A DNA stretch of 64,000 bases from NCBI GenBank assembly GCA_017517865.1, contig JAFWYB010000046.1, forward strand, positions 1-64,000, in the 5' to 3' direction. This document shows positions 9,580-17,701 of this stretch, piece after piece. Origin of the DNA: Clostridia bacterium. Lineage in GTDB: Bacteria > Bacillota > Clostridia > Oscillospirales > Acutalibacteraceae. Within the stretch, counting starts at the first letter, position 1; each line of letters opens with the position of its first letter. The notes beneath the pieces were generated by a model that worked only from the letters and a program-made list of their open reading frames with translations, did no database searches and had not been told where the DNA came from. A program made the position numbers and the translations under genes.

Positions 9580-9844
9580 CTTAAGAGGGACACTTAGCAC
9601 TTTCGGACTCCTTGCACCAAAGCGTGTTTTTGCTTCCTTTTGTCACAACCGACAAAAGGAAGAGCCCCCGCGGCTCGAGCGGAGGGCGAGCTGATTTTAT
9701 ATACAACATAAAGATTAAAAAGCAGAACCTCTCCGTCTCTCGGACACCTTTTCCTCCGGAAACGGCACCCTTTTGTCTGCTTCGCAGACATTTCCCCTAA
9801 CAGGGGAATTTCCTTTCAAGCGAGGCATTAAGTGTATCTTCCCC
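9580..9844. repeat. Dispersed intergenic repeat R1, copy 2
   Basis: Near-identical partner of 1-262. Its variable hairpin is CTTCCTTTTGTC/GACAAAAGGAAG (9633-9644 with 9651-9662), 12 bp perfect, where copy 1 has CATACTTTGTC/GACAAAGTATG. The copies part company at about 9844, after AAGTGTATC. Confidence 0.85.
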
Positions 9845-9845
9845 A

Positions 9846-9905
9846 CGGCTCGAGCGGAGGGCGAGGTGTTTTCTAAACAGCATAAAGGTGAAAAAGAAGA
9901 ACCTC
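9846..9905. repeat. Partial R1 repeat (middle block)
   Basis: ACGGCTCGAGCGGAGGGCGAG and the following CATAAAGGTGAAAAAGAAGAACCTCT repeat the middle of R1 copy 1 (positions about 89-155), directly abutting the right end of copy 2. Confidence 0.65.
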
Positions 9906-10057
9906 TTCGTAACAGCCCTACACAACATATAGGGCTGTTATTTCTTTGTGACACAAGAGAAAAAAATGCTGATATAACAAATTAAACAAAGCCCCTCAGT
10001 CTTTTTCGTCAAAAGAAACAAAAATTTCATAATTATAAAAGTTTTGTGCTTTCATTC

Positions 10058-10087
10058 TTGACTTGTTTGACTTCATAATGCTATACT
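10058..10087 (+). promoter_or_regulatory. Promoter of the 2342-residue secreted protein gene
   Basis: TTGACT-N18-TATACT with TGC before the -10 box. The spacer length, extended -10 and TATACT hexamer are shared with the promoter of the next giant gene (17547-17576). Confidence 0.8.
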
Positions 10088-10101
10088 GATACTAACTAAA
10101 A

Positions 10102-10137
10102 GTGACTCTTTATGCCCTTTTGAGGGTGAAGTGCGCC
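10102..10137 (+). promoter_or_regulatory. Shared 5' leader motif, copy 1
   Basis: GTGACTCTTTATGC is followed by a small CCCT/AGGG hairpin and GGGTGAAGTGCGCC. A matching series lies at 17591-17634, also just after a TATACT -10 box. The 5' leader here is about 180 nt. I do not recognise a known riboswitch; a regulatory RNA or protein-binding site is possible. Confidence 0.5.
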
Positions 10138-10270
10138 ATAAAACGGTCAGGTCAGGGACCGGGCAAGCTTTATTTTTAGGGGAAAAGATGCTTCACAGTG
10201 AGTTTCGTTTACACGGCAAAGTCCGTTTTATGAAATACACGGTTAATTTTTATTAAGGAGGAAAATCTTA

Positions 10271-13200
10271 ATGAAAAAGTATTTAAAAACACAATTTAAG
10301 AAATCAGTTTCTCTTATGCTGGCAGTGCTTATGGTACTGTCCTGCTGGGTGTGGATGGCACCTGAAAAGGCAGAAGCAGCAAACTCACCTCACGAAGGTT
10401 ATTACTATGTTCAGGTTATTGCCAAGTTAGAAGACTGGGAAGACGAAGCAAATGTTGCAAAAAATGATTGGATTGTTAGCCACAGCGGTGGCGAAACAAC
10501 ACTTACTTCAAACAGTGTCTATAACAATGGGGCCAACAGCGACAGTTTTGTTTGTGCTTACGGTTGGGTGCCTAAGTTTCCCACAGGTGTCAAGAATGTT
10601 TACCAGAAGGGTTGCAATGGTGACAAATGGCGTATACAAGAGCCAACGGTTTATGCAGGTAATGGTAGCGATATAAGCATAAAAATCGGCGGCAGAACTG
10701 ACGGTTATAATGCAGAACAGACCAGTGAAACAACTGTTACTATGAATATGGATAGCGGTATAGAGCCTAAAACAACAAAGGTTCAAAACAGCTCAGGCTC
10801 TCTTGAGACAATAACAATTGTGGAGACTCTGCCTGCTGTCGGTTCAACCGAACCGGTAAGTGTAGACTTCACATCTGCAGGTGCTTATGACCAGTACGGT
10901 GTAAGAATTAAAGATGTAACATATACACTTGCAGGCGATAACACAGGTAATGCTATTCTTACAGAAGCAAACGGTGTCAGCATAAGCGGCACTACAGTAT
11001 CTGCAACGGCTCAGCTTCAGATAGCTTGTCCCTCCCAAAACGGCTCACAAAAGATTTATGTTATTGCTTCAGCTGACGGTGAGAAGGCTGCCGTAACAGA
11101 AATCACGGTTAATTATCCCAAATATACTGTTACGGTTAACCAGGACGGTTCAATCAGCGGCCTTGGCGCAGAAATGGAGCTGAGTGACGGTACTAAGACT
11201 ACAAATTCATGGACCGGCACAGGTTACTACGGTTTAACGGTTTCAGAAGGCCAATGGCCTAAGGGCGGTCAAAGCAGTGACGGCAAATATCTCGGTGCAA
11301 CCAAAGAGGGTTATACCTTCAAGGGTTTCTGGACAGCGCAGCAGCCTACATCAGGTGCAGCTGACTATAATGCTTATGAAGCAAACTTTGCTAACCCTGT
11401 GGATTCAACAACCTTTGATTTATATAAGGCACAGGACGGTGCAACTCTCAGTGAGAACAACCTTGTTGTAACTACTGCTGACGGCAAGAAGTATTACAAT
11501 GCAGGCCGTCAGTGGGATGCCGCTAAGGATAAGGAAATCAGCGGCAGCAATAATTTCTATGGCTGGTGGATTTCACAGGACGTAACCGTTAAGTTCTATG
11601 ATATTGACGGTAAGTACCTCGGCACACAGACCTCCAAGTACGGTAAAAAAGAAGCTGAAAGCTGGTATCCCAACCCCAAGGACAGCTATAATGCAGGTGC
11701 ATATAACTATCAGGGCTTCGCCGGCAAGTGGCGTGATATTTCAGGCTTAGAAATTAAAGAAGGTTCATACACCTTCGGCAACCCCGCTACACTCGTACTT
11801 ACACCTATTTACGCAAACAAGGATTACAGTGATCAGTATAACATTACTTTCATAAATCCCAACAACGGTAATTCAGACACAAAGAGGTATGATTACAGAC
11901 ATATTCTTAACGGTGGTGAAATTCCTGTTTTCGGTGTTCCCGGTGCAATAGCATACAACGAAGGCAGTTATTATGAGTTCACAGGCTGGACCACTCAGAA
12001 GCCTGCAAGCGGCAACTATCACATCGTTGCGAAAGACGACACGGCATTTGCTGAAAACACTGACTGGATCGTCAGAGAAGACACAACATACTATGCCGTA
12101 TACAGAAGCACGATTAAAGAATATGTAATTGCATTTACATATACTGATACAACGGGTGCACAAAAGACAGATATCAAGTACATCCCCTACGGTTCAGCCA
12201 TTACAACTCCCGCTGACGTAAACAGAACCTACGCTACAGGCGGTTACGGTTATACTCTTGAGGGCTGGAACTATGTAAACAATGACAGTTCAACTGTAAT
12301 GTTCGGCGTTGACGATTCACTCGTATTCAACGTAGAGAACGTATTCCTTACACAGGAAAACCTCAAGGGTGCAACACCTGAAAAGCCTATCGTGTTTACA
12401 GCTAACTACGACGAAGGTCAGCCCACTCCCTACACAGTAACCTTCAAGTTCAAGGATGCAGAAGGTAAGGATAAGGTTATCACTGACGAAGTATATCACG
12501 GCTACACTATCGATGCCGAAGCAATAGCAAAGCTTGATACAGTTCCCGAACAGTATGACGACGGTGCAGCTCTTTACACCTTCTCAGGCTTCTGGAAGGT
12601 AACAGAGGGTACAGCCGGCAAGGCTGAGTATGCCAAGGACGAATTTGCAGCCTTCGGTCCCACTTCTCACGTTACATTTGAAGCTCTTTACGGTGAAGGC
12701 GTACCCTTCTATACAGTTAAGTATGTTGACGGTACCGCTACTTACAGCGAAAGAGTTCTCGCAGGCTCAACCGTTCCCGCATGGGTTGTCGGCGAGGGCG
12801 AGGACGCTAAGGAATACATTCCTGCCAAAGCTGACACAGAAACCGGTGAATACGAATTCCTCGGTTGGTACGACGAAGAGCAGACAGATCCCGACTTTGC
12901 AGCTGCAAACGGTAACAAGTATACAACTGCAGACACAGTTGACGGCGATCTCGTTCTCTATTCTCAGTTCAAGTTCAGCGGCTTCAAGTTCATAATTAAG
13001 TTTATGAACTACGACGGAACAGTTCAGCTTTCAGCTGTAGAGGTTGAAGCAGGTCAGAGCTATGCCGATGCATTCTACACAGCTCAGAGAGCTGCTCAGT
13101 ACAGACCCGCAGACGAAACCTACACATACACCTTCATCGGTTGGGATCAGCCCTATAACGAAAACTATCTCATTTGTGAAGGCAAGAACGTAACCTTCAA

Positions 13201-16200
13201 GGCTCTCTATCAGCCCAGCTACATTTACTACAAGGCTCACTGGTATAACAGTGCAGATGATATGGGAGACGTAAAGAAAGCTCTTGCAACAACAAACTAC
13301 ACATACGAAGGCGCAGTTTACGCTCCCTCAGTTGACCTTGTTGTTCCCGAGGGTAAGGTATTTGCAGGTTGGAAGTATCTCAAGGACGGTGTTGAAACCG
13401 ACTACGTAAGAGGTATGACCATCACAGCCGATATGGACTTCTATGCAACATTCAAGGATGCAGAAAAGGTTTACACCGTAACAGTTGTTGTAGGCGACGA
13501 AGAAACCGAATATAAGGTTCCCGCCGGTGAAAAGGCAACTGCAGTCGGCACACCTCTCGACGGTTATCTTGATGAAACCAATCACAACAAGTTCGAGGGC
13601 TGGTTCACAGAGGATGATGCAGAATTTGATCTTGATACTGCTATCACAGCCGATATTACAATTACAGCTAAGTTTACGGTAACAGAACACACCAAGAATC
13701 AGAAGGAGCTTGTAAATGCTCCCACATACTATGCAAAAGGTAGCGAAATCATATGGTGTGCATGTAACAGAGATGAGACAGATGAAACTGTTGAAATCCC
13801 CATGCTTACAGATACAAAGGCTCCCACAGGTACAATTTACCTCGGCACTCTCGGCTCATGGAGCTCAAGCGATGCAGTCGGTGCAGCTGCAACCGATAAT
13901 GACCCCGTAACACTCTATGCTAACGCTGATACAGACATTATCCTTACAATCACTGATACAGGTGACGTAAACAACGCATACAATCCCAGCGGCGAAGGTA
14001 AGGGTATTGCAAACATTCAGGGTATCATTTCAACGGGCGTATTCGGTGCCGGTACAACTGAAATTGCAGGTATTCAGACCATATATTCAGACGACAGCGA
14101 AACACTCAATAACACAGCAAACTATGTAGTAAGACTCGGTACATACAACCTTGAAAGCGGCACAACATATATCGCTTATTACTACGCAAGGGATAAGGCC
14201 GGCAACGAGCTCAACAAAAACGTAAGAACAGCAAAGTTCATCTATGACGATACTGCTCCGGAAATTACCGTTGTGGGCGACACCAATGCCGAATCAACAG
14301 CCAAGATTAAGACATATTGCGGTAAGGCAGAAATCAAGGACATTGAAAACGATGCCGTAGTTACTGTTAACGGTGCAGTTGTAACACTTACAACAACCTC
14401 GGCTGCAGGCACAGGCTCATACACAATCAGCGATGCCGGTAACTATATTATCACTGTTACAGATAAGGCAGGCAACACCGCTACAAAGAAGATTATTGTA
14501 AACGACGGTCACGATGAGGTTAAAACCTCACAGGCAGCTACATGTACAGAAGACGGTTATGAAAAGGTAATCTGCGCAATCTGTAATAAGGTTATTAAGA
14601 ATGAAACCATCGAATCAGAAGGCCACAAGTACAGTGCAGAAGAAACAGTTGCTCCCACATGTACAGAAGGCGGCTACACAATCAAGGTCTGCTCAGTCTG
14701 CGGTTACGAAGTAATTACAAATCAGGTGCCCGCTCTCAACCACGAAGATCAGGACACATACACTAAGGTAACAAAGGAAGCTACATGCCTTGTTAAGGGC
14801 GAAAAGACCACCTACTGTGAAGCTTGTGATGCCGTTCTCTCAACAGAAGATATTCCCGTTGATACAGTAAACGGTCACCTTTACGGCGAAGCAACAAAGG
14901 TTCTCAGAGCTACATGTGATAAAGACGGTAAAGAGTATGTTCAGTGTAAATACTGCTATGAAATGAAGACCACAAAGGTTCTTCCCAAGCTCGAGCATAA
15001 GGATACCGGCAGATACACCAAGATAACAACTGCTCCCACCTGCTATGCAGAGGGTGTTGAAACCACATACTGTAAAGAATGTGACACAGTTATGGGCACT
15101 GCTCCCGTGGCTATGATAGCTCATACACTTGTACTTGTTAAGTACGATAAAGACACTGATAAGTCAGATGATTATCCCAACGGTTATATGCAGTATGAGT
15201 GCCAGATAGTCGGCTGTGGCCATACAGAAGGCAAGACAGCTATTGCTGTTAAGGCAACCTACACCGTAACCTTCAAGGGTGCAGGCGCCGAGGGTGCAGA
15301 CGTTGTAATCACCAAGACAGAGGGTGAAACAATCGCAGCTAATGCAGTTGCTGACCAGACCAAAGCTCAGGATAACGAATACATCTACACCTTTGCAGGC
15401 TGGAAGGGCACTGACGGCAAGATTGTCAAGCTTCCCGTTACAGTAACAAAGGATGAAACCTACACAGCTGAATTTACATCAGCAAAGAGAACTTATACTC
15501 ATACATTCAAGATTAACGAAAACGATCAGACAAACTTCGCAACAATCGTAGGTGTTTATAACGACACCAACAAGAAGCCCACACGTATTCCCACAAAGGC
15601 TGCAACAGCAACAACAACCTACGAGTTCACAGGCTGGGCATCTGCAGGTTCAATAGAAACCGAATTCAAGATGACAGGCGACGCAACCTTCGTTGCAACC
15701 TTCAAGCCGGTTGCTATTGAATTCAACGTAATCTTCTACAATGCAGACGGCACATACGTATGGAGCACAACCGGCGACGTTACAAAGAATTCCGCTTACG
15801 ATAACAAGGACGGCGAGGGCAACCTCATCGTTCCCGTGAAGGCTCCTGATGCAGAAAACCATTACACATTTGCAGGCTGGAAGCTTGGCGAAGAAACAAT
15901 AGCACTCGGTGAAAGCTTTGCAGTATCAGGCAAGACAACACTTACCGCTACTTACACAGCAACAGCTCATCAGTTTGCAGTAGTGAACAATGCAGAAAAG
16001 ACTTGGGCAGCTACATGCGAAAAGGCAGGCCAGACAACAGAGGTTTGTGCTTGCGGTTACGAAAAGGTAACAACAATCCCCGCTCTCAAGCACGATTTTG
16101 AAAACGGTACAGTTACAACTGAGGATATCACTCTTGAAGACGGTACTGTTATCAAGGCAGGTTCAACACTTTGCGCAAGATACGACGATTGCGGCGCATA

Positions 16201-17299
16201 TCAGGCTCCCGCAGTTAAGGAAGTTAAAATCACCTTTGCTGAAAAGATTGGCGAGGAAACAGCTGAGCTTAAGGCATACAATGTAGAAGAAGGCTCATCT
16301 AAGAAGTACACAGCTCCCGAAAAGGCTGCAACAGAAAGCCTCACCTATAAGTTCAAGAACTGGATCGATGCAGAAGGCAACGTTGTTTCAGAAACAGCTG
16401 AAATCACCGTAACAGCAGGCACAGAGGATGCTGTATACTACGCAGTATACGAAGCAGCAACCCGCTATTACGTTGTAACATACGTTGATGCTGACAACAA
16501 CATTATCAGCACCTATAAGCTCGAATACGGCGCTGCCGTTCCCGCAGCTCCCGCAGCTCCTGCAATAGCACCTACAAAGACAGACCACTATATCTTCACA
16601 GATTGGTCATATAAAGTAACAGCAGAGTCAACCGTAACAGGCGACCTTCTTATCAAGCCCGTATTTGACGTTGTTGCACACGATTGGTATGAAACCGACG
16701 AGTCAGCAGGTGCAACATGTACTGAAGCCGGCGGTACCGTATGGGCATGTACCGGTTGTGACGTAACAGAAACACGCGGCGGCAAGCCTGCAACGGGCCA
16801 TAAGCTTAAGCTCGTTGAAACTGTGGCTCCCACAGCAACAGAAAAGGGCTACAGTGTTTACAAGTGTGAAAACTGTGACTACACTGAAACAAGGGATCTT
16901 CCCGACGATTACTTCAAGATTACCGTTAAGGTTCTCGATGAAGACGGTAACCCCGTTGCTGATACCAAGGTTTCACTTCTTAAGGACGGCGTAGAGGTTA
17001 TGTCTAAGGAAACAGACAACACCGGTACTGTAGTATTCTCACCCGTTGAGGCAGGCGCAGAATACAGCGTATATATCGCATCAACAGGTGAAACAAACAA
17101 GGTAACTGTTGATGAAGACGGTAAGGTTACAGGCGGTAACATTGAGTCCAAGCCTGAAAAGGTAGAAGAAGATAACTCATGCAAGTGCTCTTGCCATAAG
17201 AACACATTCTGGGGCGTAATCTTCAGACTCTTCCAGAAGATCATCAAGTTCTTCACCGGCAAGGCAACCTGCTGTGCAAATCCCGATTCAAGAATCTGA
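10271..17299 (+). CDS. Secreted 2342-residue protein with InlB-like repeats, CxxC modules and a SpaA/CnaB-like domain
   Basis: A signal peptide (basic start, hydrophobic core, cleavage after AEA near residue 36) sends this protein out of the cell. Residues about 285-1140 hold ten beta modules of the Listeria-Bacteroides (InlB B-repeat/Flg_new) kind, each with a F.GW-type centre (FSGFWKV, FLGWYDE, FAGWKYL); five more lie at about 1660-2130. Between them are an Ig-like stretch (about 1180-1414, ending VTDKAGNTATKKI) and five consecutive C..xG..C-x2-C modules (1414-1640); further such modules occur near 1900-1940 and 2135-2210. Residues 2213-2290 look like a SpaA/CnaB beta domain. The C-terminus is Cys-rich (CKCSCH) followed by FWGVIFRLFQKIIKFFTGK. 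There is no LPXTG motif. AAGGAGG lies 9 nt before the ATG. A surface or matrix role is inferred; substrate or partner is unknown. Confidence 0.85.
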   Translation: MKKYLKTQFKKSVSLMLAVLMVLSCWVWMAPEKAEAANSPHEGYYYVQVIAKLEDWEDEANVAKNDWIVSHSGGETTLTSNSVYNNGANSDSFVCAYGWVPKFPTGVKNVYQKGCNGDKWRIQEPTVYAGNGSDISIKIGGRTDGYNAEQTSETTVTMNMDSGIEPKTTKVQNSSGSLETITIVETLPAVGSTEPVSVDFTSAGAYDQYGVRIKDVTYTLAGDNTGNAILTEANGVSISGTTVSATAQLQIACPSQNGSQKIYVIASADGEKAAVTEITVNYPKYTVTVNQDGSISGLGAEMELSDGTKTTNSWTGTGYYGLTVSEGQWPKGGQSSDGKYLGATKEGYTFKGFWTAQQPTSGAADYNAYEANFANPVDSTTFDLYKAQDGATLSENNLVVTTADGKKYYNAGRQWDAAKDKEISGSNNFYGWWISQDVTVKFYDIDGKYLGTQTSKYGKKEAESWYPNPKDSYNAGAYNYQGFAGKWRDISGLEIKEGSYTFGNPATLVLTPIYANKDYSDQYNITFINPNNGNSDTKRYDYRHILNGGEIPVFGVPGAIAYNEGSYYEFTGWTTQKPASGNYHIVAKDDTAFAENTDWIVREDTTYYAVYRSTIKEYVIAFTYTDTTGAQKTDIKYIPYGSAITTPADVNRTYATGGYGYTLEGWNYVNNDSSTVMFGVDDSLVFNVENVFLTQENLKGATPEKPIVFTANYDEGQPTPYTVTFKFKDAEGKDKVITDEVYHGYTIDAEAIAKLDTVPEQYDDGAALYTFSGFWKVTEGTAGKAEYAKDEFAAFGPTSHVTFEALYGEGVPFYTVKYVDGTATYSERVLAGSTVPAWVVGEGEDAKEYIPAKADTETGEYEFLGWYDEEQTDPDFAAANGNKYTTADTVDGDLVLYSQFKFSGFKFIIKFMNYDGTVQLSAVEVEAGQSYADAFYTAQRAAQYRPADETYTYTFIGWDQPYNENYLICEGKNVTFKALYQPSYIYYKAHWYNSADDMGDVKKALATTNYTYEGAVYAPSVDLVVPEGKVFAGWKYLKDGVETDYVRGMTITADMDFYATFKDAEKVYTVTVVVGDEETEYKVPAGEKATAVGTPLDGYLDETNHNKFEGWFTEDDAEFDLDTAITADITITAKFTVTEHTKNQKELVNAPTYYAKGSEIIWCACNRDETDETVEIPMLTDTKAPTGTIYLGTLGSWSSSDAVGAAATDNDPVTLYANADTDIILTITDTGDVNNAYNPSGEGKGIANIQGIISTGVFGAGTTEIAGIQTIYSDDSETLNNTANYVVRLGTYNLESGTTYIAYYYARDKAGNELNKNVRTAKFIYDDTAPEITVVGDTNAESTAKIKTYCGKAEIKDIENDAVVTVNGAVVTLTTTSAAGTGSYTISDAGNYIITVTDKAGNTATKKIIVNDGHDEVKTSQAATCTEDGYEKVICAICNKVIKNETIESEGHKYSAEETVAPTCTEGGYTIKVCSVCGYEVITNQVPALNHEDQDTYTKVTKEATCLVKGEKTTYCEACDAVLSTEDIPVDTVNGHLYGEATKVLRATCDKDGKEYVQCKYCYEMKTTKVLPKLEHKDTGRYTKITTAPTCYAEGVETTYCKECDTVMGTAPVAMIAHTLVLVKYDKDTDKSDDYPNGYMQYECQIVGCGHTEGKTAIAVKATYTVTFKGAGAEGADVVITKTEGETIAANAVADQTKAQDNEYIYTFAGWKGTDGKIVKLPVTVTKDETYTAEFTSAKRTYTHTFKINENDQTNFATIVGVYNDTNKKPTRIPTKAATATTTYEFTGWASAGSIETEFKMTGDATFVATFKPVAIEFNVIFYNADGTYVWSTTGDVTKNSAYDNKDGEGNLIVPVKAPDAENHYTFAGWKLGEETIALGESFAVSGKTTLTATYTATAHQFAVVNNAEKTWAATCEKAGQTTEVCACGYEKVTTIPALKHDFENGTVTTEDITLEDGTVIKAGSTLCARYDDCGAYQAPAVKEVKITFAEKIGEETAELKAYNVEEGSSKKYTAPEKAATESLTYKFKNWIDAEGNVVSETAEITVTAGTEDAVYYAVYEAATRYYVVTYVDADNNIISTYKLEYGAAVPAAPAAPAIAPTKTDHYIFTDWSYKVTAESTVTGDLLIKPVFDVVAHDWYETDESAGATCTEAGGTVWACTGCDVTETRGGKPATGHKLKLVETVAPTATEKGYSVYKCENCDYTETRDLPDDYFKITVKVLDEDGNPVADTKVSLLKDGVEVMSKETDNTGTVVFSPVEAGAEYSVYIASTGETNKVTVDEDGKVTGGNIESKPEKVEEDNSCKCSCHKNTFWGVIFRLFQKIIKFFTGKATCCANPDSRI

Positions 17300-17321
17300 T
17301 TAAAGTATAATCGGTAATATT

Positions 17322-17353
17322 AAGAGCTCCCGTTTTGGGAGCTCTTATTTTTA
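17322..17353 (+). terminator. Rho-independent terminator
   Basis: AAGAGCTCCC/GGGAGCTCTT is a perfect 10-bp stem with a 5-nt loop, followed by ATTTTTAT. It separates the two giant genes, so each is its own transcription unit. Confidence 0.9.
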
Positions 17354-17546
17354 TGCGGCAACAAATCAACAAATATTCGAATAAAGAACAAAACGGACAT
17401 TTTCTATATATAGTGGTTTAAAAAGTGCATAAACCAAGATACAGTTTTTCAGCAATTTATGCCAATTTTTTCTGTTGTAAAACTCACCAAATTAAAGTTT
17501 TGTCATATATGCAATATGTAGAATTCAAAAAAAATTAAAAAACATA

Positions 17547-17576
17547 TTGAAAAACTTGATATCAATATGATATACT
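17547..17576 (+). promoter_or_regulatory. Promoter of the 9225-codon gene
   Basis: TTGAAA-N18-TATACT with TGA before the -10 box. It sits in very AT-rich DNA (17354-17546) in which I see nothing else; the A-rich tract directly upstream of the -35 box could serve as an UP element. Confidence 0.8.
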
Positions 17577-17590
17577 ACCTATAGTTATAG

Positions 17591-17634
17591 GTGCCTCTAT
17601 GGGCATTTTGCACCCTTTTTTGGGTGAAATGGCC
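17591..17634 (+). promoter_or_regulatory. Shared 5' leader motif, copy 2
   Basis: GTGCCTCTATGGGC is followed by a CACCC/GGGTG hairpin with a six-T loop (17611-17615 with 17622-17626) and GGGTGAAATGGCC. The order and spelling match 10102-10137. An alternative pairing of GGTGC (17590-17594) with GCACC (17610-17614) shares bases with the hairpin, so a two-state RNA is conceivable. Confidence 0.5.
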
Positions 17635-17701
17635 TCGGTATTATTATAGGGAATCCTATTTTTAATATATAATTCTTTCATTAAATAAGGAGGAAAATTT
17701 T

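Larger units (their letters stand above)
8963..10057. other. Gene-free repeat-rich region
   Basis: I see no supportable gene in these 1.1 kb. It holds a CTCTCC/AGAGAGG element (9036-9090), a hairpin CTTCCTTTGG/CCAAAGGAAG (9153-9162 with 9171-9180), R1 copy 2 (9580-9844) and a second partial copy of the R1 middle (9846-9905). Short frames across it encode only repeat sequence and lack ribosome sites. It looks like a landing zone for dispersed elements, or debris of older genes. Confidence 0.7.

Noticed and set aside
10102..10137. A known riboswitch (cyclic di-GMP, cyclic di-AMP, fluoride or similar) in the leader
   Set aside because: I compared by eye with the consensus cores that I know and saw no match; only a motif shared with the other giant gene is supported.
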